Assembly: GCA_964483775.1 (NCBI GenBank)
Contig: CAZADA010000022.1
Coordinates: forward strand, 1 to 30,512
Direction: 5' to 3'
Source: CAZADA01 sp964483775
GTDB taxonomy: Bacteria; Pseudomonadota; Alphaproteobacteria; Caulobacterales; Maricaulaceae
DNA length: 30,512 nucleotides
The position numbers and the translations under genes were made by a program. The notes beneath the pieces are model-generated. The model ran no database searches and was not told the origin of the DNA. It was given only the letters and a program-made list of their open reading frames with translations. This document shows positions 15,136-24,430 of this stretch, piece after piece; position 1 is the first letter of the stretch; each line of letters opens with the position of its first letter.

Positions 15136-18100
15136 CTAGTAGTCGCGTCGCCAGCGCAGGTCGACTGCGGCGCCGCGTGCGCCATTGAAGCGCGACACCA
15201 ATTCTAAGAACCGGCTCAAGCGCCAGTGCACTTCGGCCTCACCCGCGCCGGTCGCGTCGGTCGCCAGTTCAACATACACGTCGTCGCTGAGGTAGACGCC
15301 GCCGGCGACCTGGGTTTCGCCGTCTTCGCCTTCACGCAGGCTCAACCGATCCAGGCCCACCGCTTCGCGCACATTGTTGAGCATTCCCGGATCGCCGCCC
15401 TGGGACAGATTGTTGATGGCCGCTGCGAGTTGGGCGGCTTGCAGGCCCGACAGCTGTCCGGCGGAGCGACCAAACAACAGGCGGGCGAGCACCTCATCCT
15501 CGGGCAGCGCGGGGGTTGAGGACACGGTGATGTTGGGGTTGGCGATCGGGCCGACAATGGTGACGAACGCGGTGATGTCGCCTTGGTCGCGCCGCGCGGT
15601 GAGATCGATGGTGGCGTCAAGCGGATCGCCGTCGGTGGTGATGGCGGCGTTGTCGAACGTGAAGCGCTGGCCGGCAAACTGCAGATCGCCACGCACAAGG
15701 TTGGCGCGGCCAAACATGTTCGGCGCCGCCGAGGGCCCTTTGATCTCAAACGCGCCGGCCCATTCGGTATCCAGGCCGTAGCCACGGAAAAAGACACGGC
15801 GCTCCGCCGACACTTCAACGTCAAGGTCGATGCTGACGGGGGGCGTAGGCGTTGGCGGTTCAGGCAAATCGTCGGGGCGATTGACCTCCACAACATTCAG
15901 CGATGGGGGCCGGGCGCGGCCGTCAGCCTCAAGGGGTTGCACTTCTGCGCTGTCGATGCGCAATGCGCCGCTGAGCGCCATGCCGTCCGATGATCTGGTC
16001 AGCCTGACATTGCCCGAGGTGGTGACCTCGGCGACCGGCAAGCGCAATGCTGTGAGCTCATCCATCGCCACGGCGACGTCGGCGGCCATCGTGGCGAAGT
16101 CAAAGCGACCTTCGGCGGTGGCGCGACCGCCATAGACGCCGTCGAGCTCGAGGTTTTCAAGGATCGCGCGGTCTTGGGTGAACTGCGCGCGGCCACGAAT
16201 GTTGGTGAGCGCAAGGCCCGCTGCGGCGTCTTCAAATCGCCCATCGGTGAGCTCGGCGTCGCCCTCGATGATGGGGGCGGACGGCGTGCCGGCTATGGCG
16301 GCGTTCAGGCTAACCGCCCCGCTGACCGCTTGGTCGGTTGTGAGCGCAAGGCTTGTCAGCGGGGTCAACTGCCCCTGGGCTTGGATGGCGGCGCGCATGG
16401 GCGCGTTGGCGGCGAGTGCGGCCTGGGGCCGCCACGCCGCCAGTGTGAGCGGGGCTTCAAAATCGCCGTTGGCGTTCAGATCGCTGTTGGACTGGATGTT
16501 GACCACGCCGGACACTCCAGACTCGTCAAACTGCGCGGTGATCATAGCGTCGACGCCCGGTCCTGAATCGCCGGCCGGTTTCACGTTGCGCACGTTGACG
16601 TCCATCGGGCCGGCGAGGGTGTCGGCGCCGGCGAGCGACAGGTCTGCGTTCCAGGTCCCCTCCAGCGCCGGGAGGTCGGCAAAGGCGGCGAGGATGGCGA
16701 TGGGCGCGTTGCGTGTGGTCAACGTCAGGTCGGTTTGGCCATCCTTTCGCTCACCGGCCAGGGTCAGCTGCGCACCGTCCTCACCGCTCAGCGCGCCGGT
16801 GAACGAGGCGAAGCGGCCGTCGAGCGCCACCGCAATCTCGATGGGGGCGTTTGCATCAAGCGTGGTCGGGCCGATGGCGAGGCTCGGACTGAGCGTGATG
16901 GCGACGGCGTCGTCGATCAGCGCGACGTCGCCAGCGGCTTGGATCGTCGCATTGGCGCTTGGCAGGTAGGTCTCCGATTGAAGGGTGAAGGCGGCCTGGT
17001 TGAGGTCGCCTTGAATGCTCAACAGCGCTTCGTGAACGCGCATGTCGGGCGTGAGCGGCAGATCGCGGGCTGCGAGCTCAGCCGTGTAGGACTGAACGCC
17101 CTGGAGCGCGGCGACTGTGACCGAGCCGGTGACGATGTCGGCGTAGGCAAGATCAACGTCCGCCGTCAGCAGACCTGACGTGGGATCGATTGCGACGTCG
17201 CCCGTCACGCGCGCGTCAAATCCTGTGGCTGTGAGGCGCTGCATGGCGATGCGCCCGCTTGTTGCGTTGAGTGCGCCGGAAAACGCCAACGCTTGGCCAT
17301 CCAAGTCGGCGGAGAGTTCAACGGGCCCGGTAGCCGACAGTCCTTCGATGGTGAGGTCGGCGCTCGCTCGCGGCTCGATGAACGATGCGCCCTGGACGGC
17401 GATCTGTGTTGCGCTGATCTCTAGGGCGAGGGTCGCCCTCGAGGGCGATCCGGTGGCGGTCACATCGCCGGTGAGCGCGTCCACGCGCACGGCGCCACCC
17501 CACATAATCGGCGCGTTTGACACCAGGGCGATCTGCAGGGGCTGTTCGTCCTCGGCGCGGTCTTCGGCAAGGACGCCTTCGCCGCGCATGGTGACGCCGC
17601 GTGTTTGCAAACGCGCATCGGTGATCATCAGGCGGTCCGGCTGAAACGCGCCGCTCACGTCGATATCGATGCTGTCGCCTAGCAGCGCCGCCACGTCCGG
17701 GTTCGGCCCGATGAGATCGCGCGCTTGGCCGCCAAGGGTGAACATCACGTTCGGGCCGGCGAGTCCCCAGGCGGTCCCGCTGACGCGGGCAAGGATCTCG
17801 GCGCTGCCCTCCATGTCGGGGTGGGCGCGCGAGAGGTTGGGGACGCGGACTAAGGCGTCAGCGTTTAGTTCGCCATTGGCGTTGAGGTCCCCGCTGATGG
17901 TCAGTCGACCGCCGACAACGCCGATCGTGAACTCGTCCACATTGAGCGCATTGGTGCGGGTGTTGAGGCTGGCGTCGAGCGCGATGCGGGGGCGCACGCC
18001 GAGCATGGGCGTCCATTCCGCGCGTGTCTCCAACTCGCGGGCGCGCAGATTGCTCTGCACCCTCAGCCGGCTTTGGTCATTGTCGAGCGACACGGTGATC

Positions 18101-19302
18101 GGGCCATCGATCTGGGCGACGCGGACATCGCTCGCGCCGGCTCCATGGATGATGATTTCGGCGTTGACGCCCAGCCTGGGCTGAACCAGCAGGTCGCCGG
18201 TCAGTTCAACCGCGCCCAACGCGACACCGCTGGGCAGGTCAAACAAGGCCGTTGGATCGGGCAACTGCGCGGTCAGTTCAAACGGGTCCACGGTCAGGAT
18301 CTCATTGAGCGTCAGCTCCATCGGGACGTCGCCGCGCAATCGCAGCGAGCCCACCCCTTCGCTGTGAACGCTGAGGCGGACGCGTCGTGCGCCAGCCCGC
18401 GGGCGCGCGCGCACGTCAAACACAATGGCGCTGTCAAACCGGTCGGCTATTGCTGCGAGCCAAGGCAAATGGGTGGGCGTCACACTGCCCTCGCCTTGGA
18501 CTTCCCCGTCATTGATGGTGATGGCGGCGATCATGGCGTCATGGCCATCAACGCGGCCGACGGCGTTGAGCGCGCCGCTTGCTCCTGTGATGTTCAGGTT
18601 GGCGTTGACGTCGATGGCGTGGTTGGGCGCGCGCAAGGCTGTGGCCAATGGTCCTCCGGCGGGCGCGGCCAGGTAGAGGTCACCGCGAGCGCGGTCGCCA
18701 TTGCGGGCGAATGTCAGGCTTAGGCCTTCCTCGGGCCCATCCAGGCGTTGCAGATTGAGTTCGAGGTTCTGCTCGTCGGCGGTCCAGTGAACGGACGCGC
18801 TCACACTTAAGCGTGCAGCGACATTCAGCACCTCTGGGGCGAGTTCGATCTCCGTCACTTGCGCGCTGGCGACGTCAAACCGCCAGGGTTGGCTCGGTTG
18901 GCTCGGCCCGTCGCGTTCGGTGAGCTGGGGTTGGCGGGTCAGACGCACCTGGTCGATGGCCAGGGTGTCCATGTCGATGCGACGATTGATCAGACCGAGA
19001 GGGCTCCAGGCCAACTCGACGCCCTTGATAGTGGCGAACTCGCCCTGTTGGTCGGCGAGCACAATTTCTTCAATGCGAAAGCGGCTCCAGACATCACCGC
19101 TGAGGCCGCGCATCGAGGCGATGGTCACCCCAGCGCCGCCGCGGCCCTCGGCAAGCGTCATAACGGCTTGGCGGCCCCATGGGGTCAACGGCGCCAGGCG
19201 CGCCAACCCGCCGAGCAGCACAACGGCGGTGGTGAGACCGACGATGGCGATCACCGCCAGGCGCAGCGCCGAACGACGCGGTATGTCGGACGCCGCGTTC
19301 AA
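15136..19302 (-). CDS. tamB: Translocation and assembly module protein TamB
   Basis: A 1388-residue inner-membrane-anchored, periplasm-spanning protein. With TamA it helps insert outer-membrane proteins, and in this AsmA-like family it probably helps move phospholipid to the outer membrane. A single N-terminal helix (about 13-35) is followed by a very long beta-rich region of repeating Asp/Gly/Ala strands. The C-terminal DUF490 domain is recognisable in DAAxTDGDPLDATIDLTARR-like strands, VTIVGPIANPNITVSSTPALPEDEVLARLLFGRS and a terminal YLSDDVYVELATDATG. The length is usual for TamB. The start is TTG 19302, overlapping the tamA stop as TTGA, and the next in-frame Met is beyond the membrane helix. 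Coupled translation with tamA is likely. Confidence 0.96.
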   Translation of the reverse strand: MNAASDIPRRSALRLAVIAIVGLTTAVVLLGGLARLAPLTPWGRQAVMTLAEGRGGAGVTIASMRGLSGDVWSRFRIEEIVLADQQGEFATIKGVELAWSPLGLINRRIDMDTLAIDQVRLTRQPQLTERDGPSQPSQPWRFDVASAQVTEIELAPEVLNVAARLSVSASVHWTADEQNLELNLQRLDGPEEGLSLTFARNGDRARGDLYLAAPAGGPLATALRAPNHAIDVNANLNITGASGALNAVGRVDGHDAMIAAITINDGEVQGEGSVTPTHLPWLAAIADRFDSAIVFDVRARPRAGARRVRLSVHSEGVGSLRLRGDVPMELTLNEILTVDPFELTAQLPDPTALFDLPSGVALGAVELTGDLLVQPRLGVNAEIIIHGAGASDVRVAQIDGPITVSLDNDQSRLRVQSNLRARELETRAEWTPMLGVRPRIALDASLNTRTNALNVDEFTIGVVGGRLTISGDLNANGELNADALVRVPNLSRAHPDMEGSAEILARVSGTAWGLAGPNVMFTLGGQARDLIGPNPDVAALLGDSIDIDVSGAFQPDRLMITDARLQTRGVTMRGEGVLAEDRAEDEQPLQIALVSNAPIMWGGAVRVDALTGDVTATGSPSRATLALEISATQIAVQGASFIEPRASADLTIEGLSATGPVELSADLDGQALAFSGALNATSGRIAMQRLTATGFDARVTGDVAIDPTSGLLTADVDLAYADIVTGSVTVAALQGVQSYTAELAARDLPLTPDMRVHEALLSIQGDLNQAAFTLQSETYLPSANATIQAAGDVALIDDAVAITLSPSLAIGPTTLDANAPIEIAVALDGRFASFTGALSGEDGAQLTLAGERKDGQTDLTLTTRNAPIAILAAFADLPALEGTWNADLSLAGADTLAGPMDVNVRNVKPAGDSGPGVDAMITAQFDESGVSGVVNIQSNSDLNANGDFEAPLTLAAWRPQAALAANAPMRAAIQAQGQLTPLTSLALTTDQAVSGAVSLNAAIAGTPSAPIIEGDAELTDGRFEDAAAGLALTNIRGRAQFTQDRAILENLELDGVYGGRATAEGRFDFATMAADVAVAMDELTALRLPVAEVTTSGNVRLTRSSDGMALSGALRIDSAEVQPLEADGRARPPSLNVVEVNRPDDLPEPPTPTPPVSIDLDVEVSAERRVFFRGYGLDTEWAGAFEIKGPSAAPNMFGRANLVRGDLQFAGQRFTFDNAAITTDGDPLDATIDLTARRDQGDITAFVTIVGPIANPNITVSSTPALPEDEVLARLLFGRSAGQLSGLQAAQLAAAINNLSQGGDPGMLNNVREAVGLDRLSLREGEDGETQVAGGVYLSDDVYVELATDATGAGEAEVHWRLSRFLELVSRFNGARGAAVDLRWRRDY

Positions 19303-21089
19303 AACGCCTGGCCGATCACGATGTAAACTTGGAAGGGATCCTCGCCGGTTCGCCGGTCCAGCGGGGCTGCGATGTCAATGCGGATGGGGCCAAAGCCGGT
19401 GTAGTAGCGCAGGCCCACGCCGGCCGAGGTGCGCACGTCGCTGAACTCTGGGCTGGCGCCAGTGGATGCGACGCCCGCGTCGACAAAGGCCGCCGCGCCG
19501 ATCGTCTGTGTGAAGCGCACGCGGGTTTCGAGCGACATTTCCAGGATGGACCGGCCGCCAATCAGGTCGCCATCGGCGTTGCGCGGGCTGAGGCTTTGGA
19601 ATTCGAAACCGCGCACCGAGCCGCCGCCGCCAGCAAAAAATCGGTCACTGGCGGGGATTTCCCCGATGGCGCCGCCAAAGAGAGCGCCGCTGCGCAGGCG
19701 GGAGGCAAAGACCACGCGTTCTCGCGCCATGGGGAGGTAGCTGCTCAGCACGCCCTCAACGGCGACATAGCCTATGGGATCATCGCCGTACCCGAACGCC
19801 GGGCGCGCCTGCACGCTCGCGCGAAAGCCGGATGTGGGATCAAGCTGATCGTCGGTATCGTCAAACGACAGACCGGCGGACGCGCCGGTTGTGATGAATG
19901 TGTCCGCCGTACTGGCTGCGTCGTCGATGCGTTCGACTTGCGCATTCACCCCCAGGACGCCTCGCCATTGGCGCGAGAGGCGTTGGTTGGCGACGGCGGC
20001 CACTTCGCCGGCGGTCCGGTCAAAGGCGTCGGTGTTGGCGACGCCGACGGACGCACTCATGTTGAGCTGGCGCTGGGGATTGCGCCAAGCTGGGATTGTG
20101 TAGGTGGTGGACAGCGAGGACTCGAGTTCTTGTACGCGCCCTTCGACGGTGAGGGTCTCACCGCCGCCATGCGCGTTTCGCTTGGTCCATGCAGCCAGAG
20201 CGCCTGGTCCGTCGTCGGTGGCGTAGGAGACCCCGGCGGACAAGGTGCGTGCGGGCTTATCATCGAGGATGACTTGCACCGTGCGACGGGAGTCGCCGGC
20301 AATGGGCTCACCAAGTGTGATGTCGACCGACGTGAAGGCGCCGGTATCGCGCAGCCGGCCGGTGTACTCGGCGATGATCTCTGGGGTGTAGGCTTCGCCT
20401 TCGTCGTACGGCGCCAGCCGATCCAAAAACGACTGCCGCACGCGAGCAACGCCGGTCGAGCGTGGCGGGCCTAGGGCTGCATAGGGCCCAAGGTCATAGC
20501 GAAATGTGACGTTCACGGTGTCGAGGGCGTAGTCGAGGACGGCCTGGTGGGGCGCGATCGCGGCGTCGGGAAATCCTAGGGCCCTGAGGGCGGCCAGTCC
20601 TCTTGCTTCGGCGGCCTGGACGTCTTCGGCTCGCGCTGGTGCGCCAACCGACAGGGCGAAAGCAGGCTGGATGGCGCGGCGCTGGGCGGGCGTGAGGCCT
20701 TCGGTTTCCAGCGCGACCGGGCCGAGGGTAAAGCGCGGCCCTGGGGTAATGCGCACCACCGCGGTCCACGGAGCGTTGGGTTGTTCAGGCGGCGCAGCGC
20801 TGGCTTCGAAGCGGGCTTCGTAGAAACCTTCGGAGCGCAAAGCATTGTTGGCTCGGGCGACGGCGCGGGTGGCGTTGCGCTCGGCTGCGAGGCGAGAGGT
20901 CGGGGCGCGATCGGTCGTCCCAATGCTGGCGCGCACAATGTCAAAGACCGCGTCGGAGGAGAGCCCCTCCACGCGCGCCAAGGGTTCGCGCGCATTGGCC
21001 GGCGCGCCCACCAGGGTCGCGGCGCACGCCAGCATCACCATCGCCGCGGTGAGGCGTCGCTGCACGAGTGTTAAAGCGAAGTTGCGCAT
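19299..21089 (-). CDS. tamA: Translocation and assembly module protein TamA (Omp85 family)
   Basis: A 596-residue outer-membrane protein. The signal peptide (1-33) likely ends at APANA. POTRA domains occupy about 34-260 and a 16-strand Omp85 barrel the rest. The lid-loop motif FAGGGGSVRGFEFQSLSPRN is clear, and the protein ends in the aromatic beta-signal VYIVIGQAF. It works with TamB, whose gene starts within its last four bases. The ATG at 21089 begins the signal peptide directly. The gene lies 100 bases after the GT39 gene stop, in the same direction. BamA is the main alternative but is longer, has five POTRA domains and sits elsewhere, between rseP and skp. Confidence 0.95.
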   Translation of the reverse strand: MRNFALTLVQRRLTAAMVMLACAATLVGAPANAREPLARVEGLSSDAVFDIVRASIGTTDRAPTSRLAAERNATRAVARANNALRSEGFYEARFEASAAPPEQPNAPWTAVVRITPGPRFTLGPVALETEGLTPAQRRAIQPAFALSVGAPARAEDVQAAEARGLAALRALGFPDAAIAPHQAVLDYALDTVNVTFRYDLGPYAALGPPRSTGVARVRQSFLDRLAPYDEGEAYTPEIIAEYTGRLRDTGAFTSVDITLGEPIAGDSRRTVQVILDDKPARTLSAGVSYATDDGPGALAAWTKRNAHGGGETLTVEGRVQELESSLSTTYTIPAWRNPQRQLNMSASVGVANTDAFDRTAGEVAAVANQRLSRQWRGVLGVNAQVERIDDAASTADTFITTGASAGLSFDDTDDQLDPTSGFRASVQARPAFGYGDDPIGYVAVEGVLSSYLPMARERVVFASRLRSGALFGGAIGEIPASDRFFAGGGGSVRGFEFQSLSPRNADGDLIGGRSILEMSLETRVRFTQTIGAAAFVDAGVASTGASPEFSDVRTSAGVGLRYYTGFGPIRIDIAAPLDRRTGEDPFQVYIVIGQAF

Positions 21090-21188
21090 GGGCCTGGTGT
21101 ATGCGGTTACGCCTTAAGCAATTCTTCATCGCCCCGAGGCGCGTCAGACTGTTGCGCCGCCGCCTCGCGCCCTTGCGTCAACCTTGGA

Positions 21189-22808
21189 TCAGCGGGGGCC
21201 TGGCGCATACCCGTAGGCTGCAAAAAAGTGCAGCTGCAGCGGGCCTGCGGGACCGCGATCGACGTCTTCAACGCCGAGGGGCACGAGCCGCGCGAAGTCG
21301 GCGCGCATCGTGTCATGCTCATCGGGGCGCACGCTGACGACCAACACGGGCGGATCGTCACTTTGCGATCGCGCGAGGGGGGCGCGCTGTTCGGCGTGGC
21401 TGTTGGGCGCGGCGGCGTCGCCGTCGACGAGCCACATCCTCATGGGCAGAGCGGGATCGGCGCGGCGGGCGTAGTATTCGAGGTCGTGGAACACCAGTCG
21501 GTTGTCAAACGCTATGCTGGCGTAGGCTTGGCCTTGATGGCCCAATTCGTATTGACGCTCGACGAGGGCCAGCGTGTCGCCCCATCCGCGCGCGCGCTTG
21601 AACGCGCGTCCGACGCATGTGGTCTGGGATCCTGGGGCGCAGAGGTTGTCGGCCAGGTCGAGCGATGTGCCGCCCACGGTCACAATCGCTCCGCCGGCGA
21701 CGTTGAACGCGATGGCGATGGCGGCGAAGGTCGCAAACGCCTGACGCGCACGCGCTGAGCCGGCTTTCGCCAAACGCGACCAAGCGCCGTCGGGACCAAA
21801 CGCCCAGGCCAGAACAAGCACGGTTGCGGCGGCGTATGCGGCGGCCGCCCAATTAGCGTGGGCGCGGCTGATGAAGGCTTGGATCGAGACAATGACCAAG
21901 GGTGGCGCGGTGAAGGCGAGCAAAAACAGCAGTTTGCGCCGTTCTTCGCCGACCCGGCGGAATGCGCCAATGCCCGCGCCCGCCAGGAGGAGCAAGGTGA
22001 ATGGGCCGAACACCGCGAACTGCTCGCCCCAAAACTCGCCCAGCGCTTCGACGTTGAACAGCTGACCCGACCAGTTGGCGTTGTCGGCGGTATGGCCGAC
22101 GGTCTTGAAGTCATTGGCTGCATTCCACGCCAGATTTGGGCCGATGAGCGCCAGGGCGATCAACGCCGCCGCGCCGCCAGCGGGCGTTAACAGGGCGCGT
22201 CGCAAAGGCGCATCGAACATCGCCGTCAGCGCGATGCCAGCCAAGAAATACAGCATGGCGTATTTGGCGAGCAGTCCTAGGCCGATGGCGACGCCAAGGC
22301 TTGCCCCCCACGCCAAACGCGATTGGGCGTGTTCGGCGTTGCGTAAGCGGTTGAGCGCAAACAACGCGAAGCTCCAGCACGGCAACAGCAGTGCGTCGGT
22401 CGACATGATGCCAGAGGAAAAGCTCACGGCCGGCATGGCGAGGTACAGCAAGGCCGCTCCCACGCCGAGGCGCTCATCGTAGAGGTCACGGGCCAGCAAG
22501 CCCAGGAACACCGCGGCTGCGCCGTGTAGGAACGAGGCGGCGATGCGGATCCCCCATTCGGCGTCGCCGAACACCGATGTTGTCGCAGCGATGGTCCATG
22601 CGATCAGCGGCGGCTTTGAGAAATAGCCCCAGTCAAGATTCAGCGACCACGACCAGTACTGCGCTTCATCGCCGTGCAATTCGATCGGGGACAACACGAC
22701 CAAGGCGGCGCGCAACGCCGTGATGGCGGCCACCGCAATCATGCCATAGATCCATACAAGCGAGCGCGCATCATCCCCCTGATGCGCGGAATCAATTTGT
22801 GCCGCCAT
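21189..22808 (-). CDS. GT39/PMT_2 (ArnT-like) lipid-linked glycosyltransferase
   Basis: A 539-residue inner-membrane protein with about eleven hydrophobic helices. It belongs to the C-type glycosyltransferases (PMT_2), which move a sugar from a polyprenyl-phosphate donor to lipid A, a glycan or a protein on the periplasmic side. The first periplasmic loop has the catalytic motif ELHGDEAQYWSW (D47, E48) followed by GYFSKPPLIAW, which is very typical. The C-terminal third, after about residue 390, is a periplasmic domain with two close cysteines (LCAPGSQTTCVG). The frame continues to TTG 22826, but ATG 22808 has GGGAG seven bases before it. The substrate cannot be assigned. The closest named relatives are ArnT and undecaprenyl-linked mannosyl or aminoarabinosyl transferases. 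Confidence 0.9.
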   Translation of the reverse strand: MAAQIDSAHQGDDARSLVWIYGMIAVAAITALRAALVVLSPIELHGDEAQYWSWSLNLDWGYFSKPPLIAWTIAATTSVFGDAEWGIRIAASFLHGAAAVFLGLLARDLYDERLGVGAALLYLAMPAVSFSSGIMSTDALLLPCWSFALFALNRLRNAEHAQSRLAWGASLGVAIGLGLLAKYAMLYFLAGIALTAMFDAPLRRALLTPAGGAAALIALALIGPNLAWNAANDFKTVGHTADNANWSGQLFNVEALGEFWGEQFAVFGPFTLLLLAGAGIGAFRRVGEERRKLLFLLAFTAPPLVIVSIQAFISRAHANWAAAAYAAATVLVLAWAFGPDGAWSRLAKAGSARARQAFATFAAIAIAFNVAGGAIVTVGGTSLDLADNLCAPGSQTTCVGRAFKRARGWGDTLALVERQYELGHQGQAYASIAFDNRLVFHDLEYYARRADPALPMRMWLVDGDAAAPNSHAEQRAPLARSQSDDPPVLVVSVRPDEHDTMRADFARLVPLGVEDVDRGPAGPLQLHFFAAYGYAPGPR

Positions 22809-22996
22809 CGCCGTCTCCCGCACCAATCGCTAGCACGCCGGCTTGGGCAGCCCAAGGGTGTTTGATGCGCGCCCTTCATAACGTCACATCGTCCGACGAC
22901 CCCGTTGGTTGGCGCGCGCGCGTTCTTGTCAGCGACCGCATAATTCGCTTGCATGGGCTCGCGGGATTTGAAACAAGCTCGCTCGCTTTGAAACTC

Positions 22997-23015
22997 GGGC
23001 GTGTTTTGCACGCCT
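22997..23015 (+). promoter_or_regulatory. Stem-loop just upstream of speH ribosome-binding site
   Basis: GGCGTG (22998-23003) and CACGCC (23009-23014) form a perfect stem around the loop TTTTG, extended by one G-T pair. It ends ten bases before the GGAGGT site, where it could affect translation or mark the leader of speH. I found no match to a known S-adenosylmethionine or polyamine riboswitch. Confidence 0.4.
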
Positions 23016-23024
23016 TGCAGACTT

Positions 23025-23030
23025 GGAGGT
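23025..23030 (+). promoter_or_regulatory. Consensus ribosome-binding site of speH
   Basis: GGAGGT, four bases before ATG 23035, decides this start over the upstream in-frame codon at 23023. It is the strongest ribosome-binding site in the window. Confidence 0.8.
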
Positions 23031-23034
23031 GCTC

Positions 23035-23586
23035 ATGTCAAACGCCACCCAAGTCCGCCCCGATATTGAAGAGGGGACGGACCTCGAACAGGTTTGGGCC
23101 GCGTCAGAACCAATCTCTGACGCGGCGGTAAAGTCCGAAGGTTCTCCCTCTACTCCTCCAAGACTTGATTATTTTATCAATGTCGACGGTTCAGTGTTCG
23201 CTGGGCGGCATTTGCTTGTTGATTGTTATGACGCGCGATGTTTGGATGACATGCCAACGATCGAAGCCGCCCTTGTGGCGGCGGCGCGCGCGGCAGGCGC
23301 AACGGTGCTGAGCACCGATTTTCATTACTTCCAGCCCAATGGGGGCGTGTCGGGTGTGGTGGTGTTGGCGGAAAGTCACATCTCGATTCATACGTGGCCC
23401 GAGGCGCACTTTGCGGCTTTGGACGTTTTCATGTGCGGCGCCTGTGACCCCCACGACACGCTTGGCGTGATGCGTGAGGTGTTCGCTCCGCGTCGGCTCG
23501 AGGTGCGCGAAATCCGGCGTGGCCCCATGGGCGCCGTGCACGGCGCCCCGGGCGAAAGCAGCGTGCTGCGATTGGCCTCGATCTAG
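23035..23586 (+). CDS. speH: S-adenosylmethionine decarboxylase proenzyme
   Basis: A 183-residue pyruvoyl enzyme that decarboxylates S-adenosylmethionine to give the aminopropyl donor for spermidine. The cleavage site LAES|HISIHTWPE is intact: the chain is cut before S114, which becomes the pyruvoyl group. H119 and C135 (FMCGACDP) are the other processing and catalytic residues. ALDVFMCG and the end RRGP are also typical of the prokaryotic class IB SpeH. An N-terminal extension of about 45 acidic, low-complexity residues precedes the domain and is absent from the usual 120-140-residue enzyme. No spermidine synthase is in the window. The gene is divergent from the GT39 gene and followed, after a strong stem-loop, by the DUF6445 gene. 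Agmatine-to-putrescine genes lie 5 kb to the right. Confidence 0.96.
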   Translation: MSNATQVRPDIEEGTDLEQVWAASEPISDAAVKSEGSPSTPPRLDYFINVDGSVFAGRHLLVDCYDARCLDDMPTIEAALVAAARAAGATVLSTDFHYFQPNGGVSGVVVLAESHISIHTWPEAHFAALDVFMCGACDPHDTLGVMREVFAPRRLEVREIRRGPMGAVHGAPGESSVLRLASI

Positions 23587-23609
23587 GCGACGGCGTGCAG
23601 CGCCTTGCG

Positions 23610-23635
23610 CTGATCACGCCCTAGGGTGTGATCGG
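23610..23635 (+). promoter_or_regulatory. Strong stem-loop between speH and the DUF6445 gene
   Basis: Pairing of 23610-23620 with 23625-23635 gives a stem of about eleven pairs, with two G-T wobbles and the loop CTAG (23621-23624, on the most compact fold). It starts 24 bases after the speH stop and ends 21 bases before ATG 23657. No U-tract follows, so it is more likely an RNA processing or attenuating element than a simple terminator. Confidence 0.5.
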
Positions 23636-23656
23636 GCGCTTGAGAGGCGTGGGGCC

Positions 23657-24394
23657 ATGGCCCATGATGATGGTCTTCGTATGGAGGAGGCTGTGCGCGA
23701 CGAGACATCGCCAGCGGAGTCAATTTGGCGCCTGCGCGTGCGGCGCGTCGGGCGCGAGCAGCAGCCCTTGGTGATCATTGACGATTTCGTCGCCGATCCT
23801 GAAGCGCTGTTTGATGAGGCGCGGGCTGCGCGGTTTGAGGCCATCGCCAAGCTGTACCCCGGTGTTCGCGCGCCCGTCGGGCCGGCCTACCTTGAGACGG
23901 TGCTGGAGCCCTTGCAGTCGGTTTTCAAAGACGTTTTCGGCTATCAGACCGACGCTCAGGTACAAGAGTGCTTTTACTCTCTCGTCACCACGCCTGCCGA
24001 GGCGCTGAAGCCCGCCCAGCGCTTGCCGCACTTTGACGGCGTGGGCGATGAGAAGTTGGCGGTGCTGCACTATCTGTGTCCGGCGCGGATGGGTGGGACG
24101 GCGTTCTACCGCCATCGGTCCACCGGTTGGGAAACGGTCACCAGTGAGCGGTTTGAAGCGTACAGGAGTGCAGTGCACAAAGACGTCGAACGCCACGGAC
24201 TGCCCGGCGCGTCGTATGTGCGTTCCGACACGGCGCTGTTTGAGCAGATCGATGTTGTTCCGGCGCGGTTTAATCGCACCGTGATCTATCGGGGCGTGAA
24301 TCTGCACGCCATCAATCTGGCGCGGGACTTCGATTTTGGCGCGGACCCCGACTCCGGTCGCCTGACGATCAACACCTTCGTCAAGCCGGGCTGA
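23657..24394 (+). CDS. DUF6445-family protein, possible 2OG/Fe(II) oxygenase-like fold
   Basis: A 245-residue soluble protein without signal peptide. The opening (LVIIDDFVADPEALFDEARA), KLYPGVRAPVGPAYL and FNRTVIYRGVNLHAI fit the DUF6445 family, whose function is not established. I see an HxD pair at H125-F-D127 (RLPHFDG), a distal His at H217 (VNLHAIN) and an Arg 18 residues later at R235 (SGRLTIN). The order and spacing recall the iron and 2-oxoglutarate ligands of the double-stranded beta-helix oxygenases. That functional reading is inference. ATG 23657 was chosen since homology begins soon after, with a GAGAGG-like site before it. The frame is open upstream within speH. The substrate is unknown, and its place behind speH might suggest a polyamine or an amino-acid derivative. 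Confidence 0.8.
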   Translation: MAHDDGLRMEEAVRDETSPAESIWRLRVRRVGREQQPLVIIDDFVADPEALFDEARAARFEAIAKLYPGVRAPVGPAYLETVLEPLQSVFKDVFGYQTDAQVQECFYSLVTTPAEALKPAQRLPHFDGVGDEKLAVLHYLCPARMGGTAFYRHRSTGWETVTSERFEAYRSAVHKDVERHGLPGASYVRSDTALFEQIDVVPARFNRTVIYRGVNLHAINLARDFDFGADPDSGRLTINTFVKPG

Positions 24395-24430
24395 GTTGGT
24401 TGGTGATCTGACAGCTGCCCGCGGCGGCGG

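Noticed and set aside
19329..20474. 381-codon plus-strand frame opposite tamA
   Set aside because: Low-complexity Gly/Ala/Arg translation from high-GC codon positions; tamA on the minus strand explains the region fully.
22809..23034. Riboswitch for S-adenosylmethionine or polyamines upstream of speH
   Set aside because: A short hairpin is present, but I could match no known SAM or polyamine riboswitch core; only the hairpin is reported.
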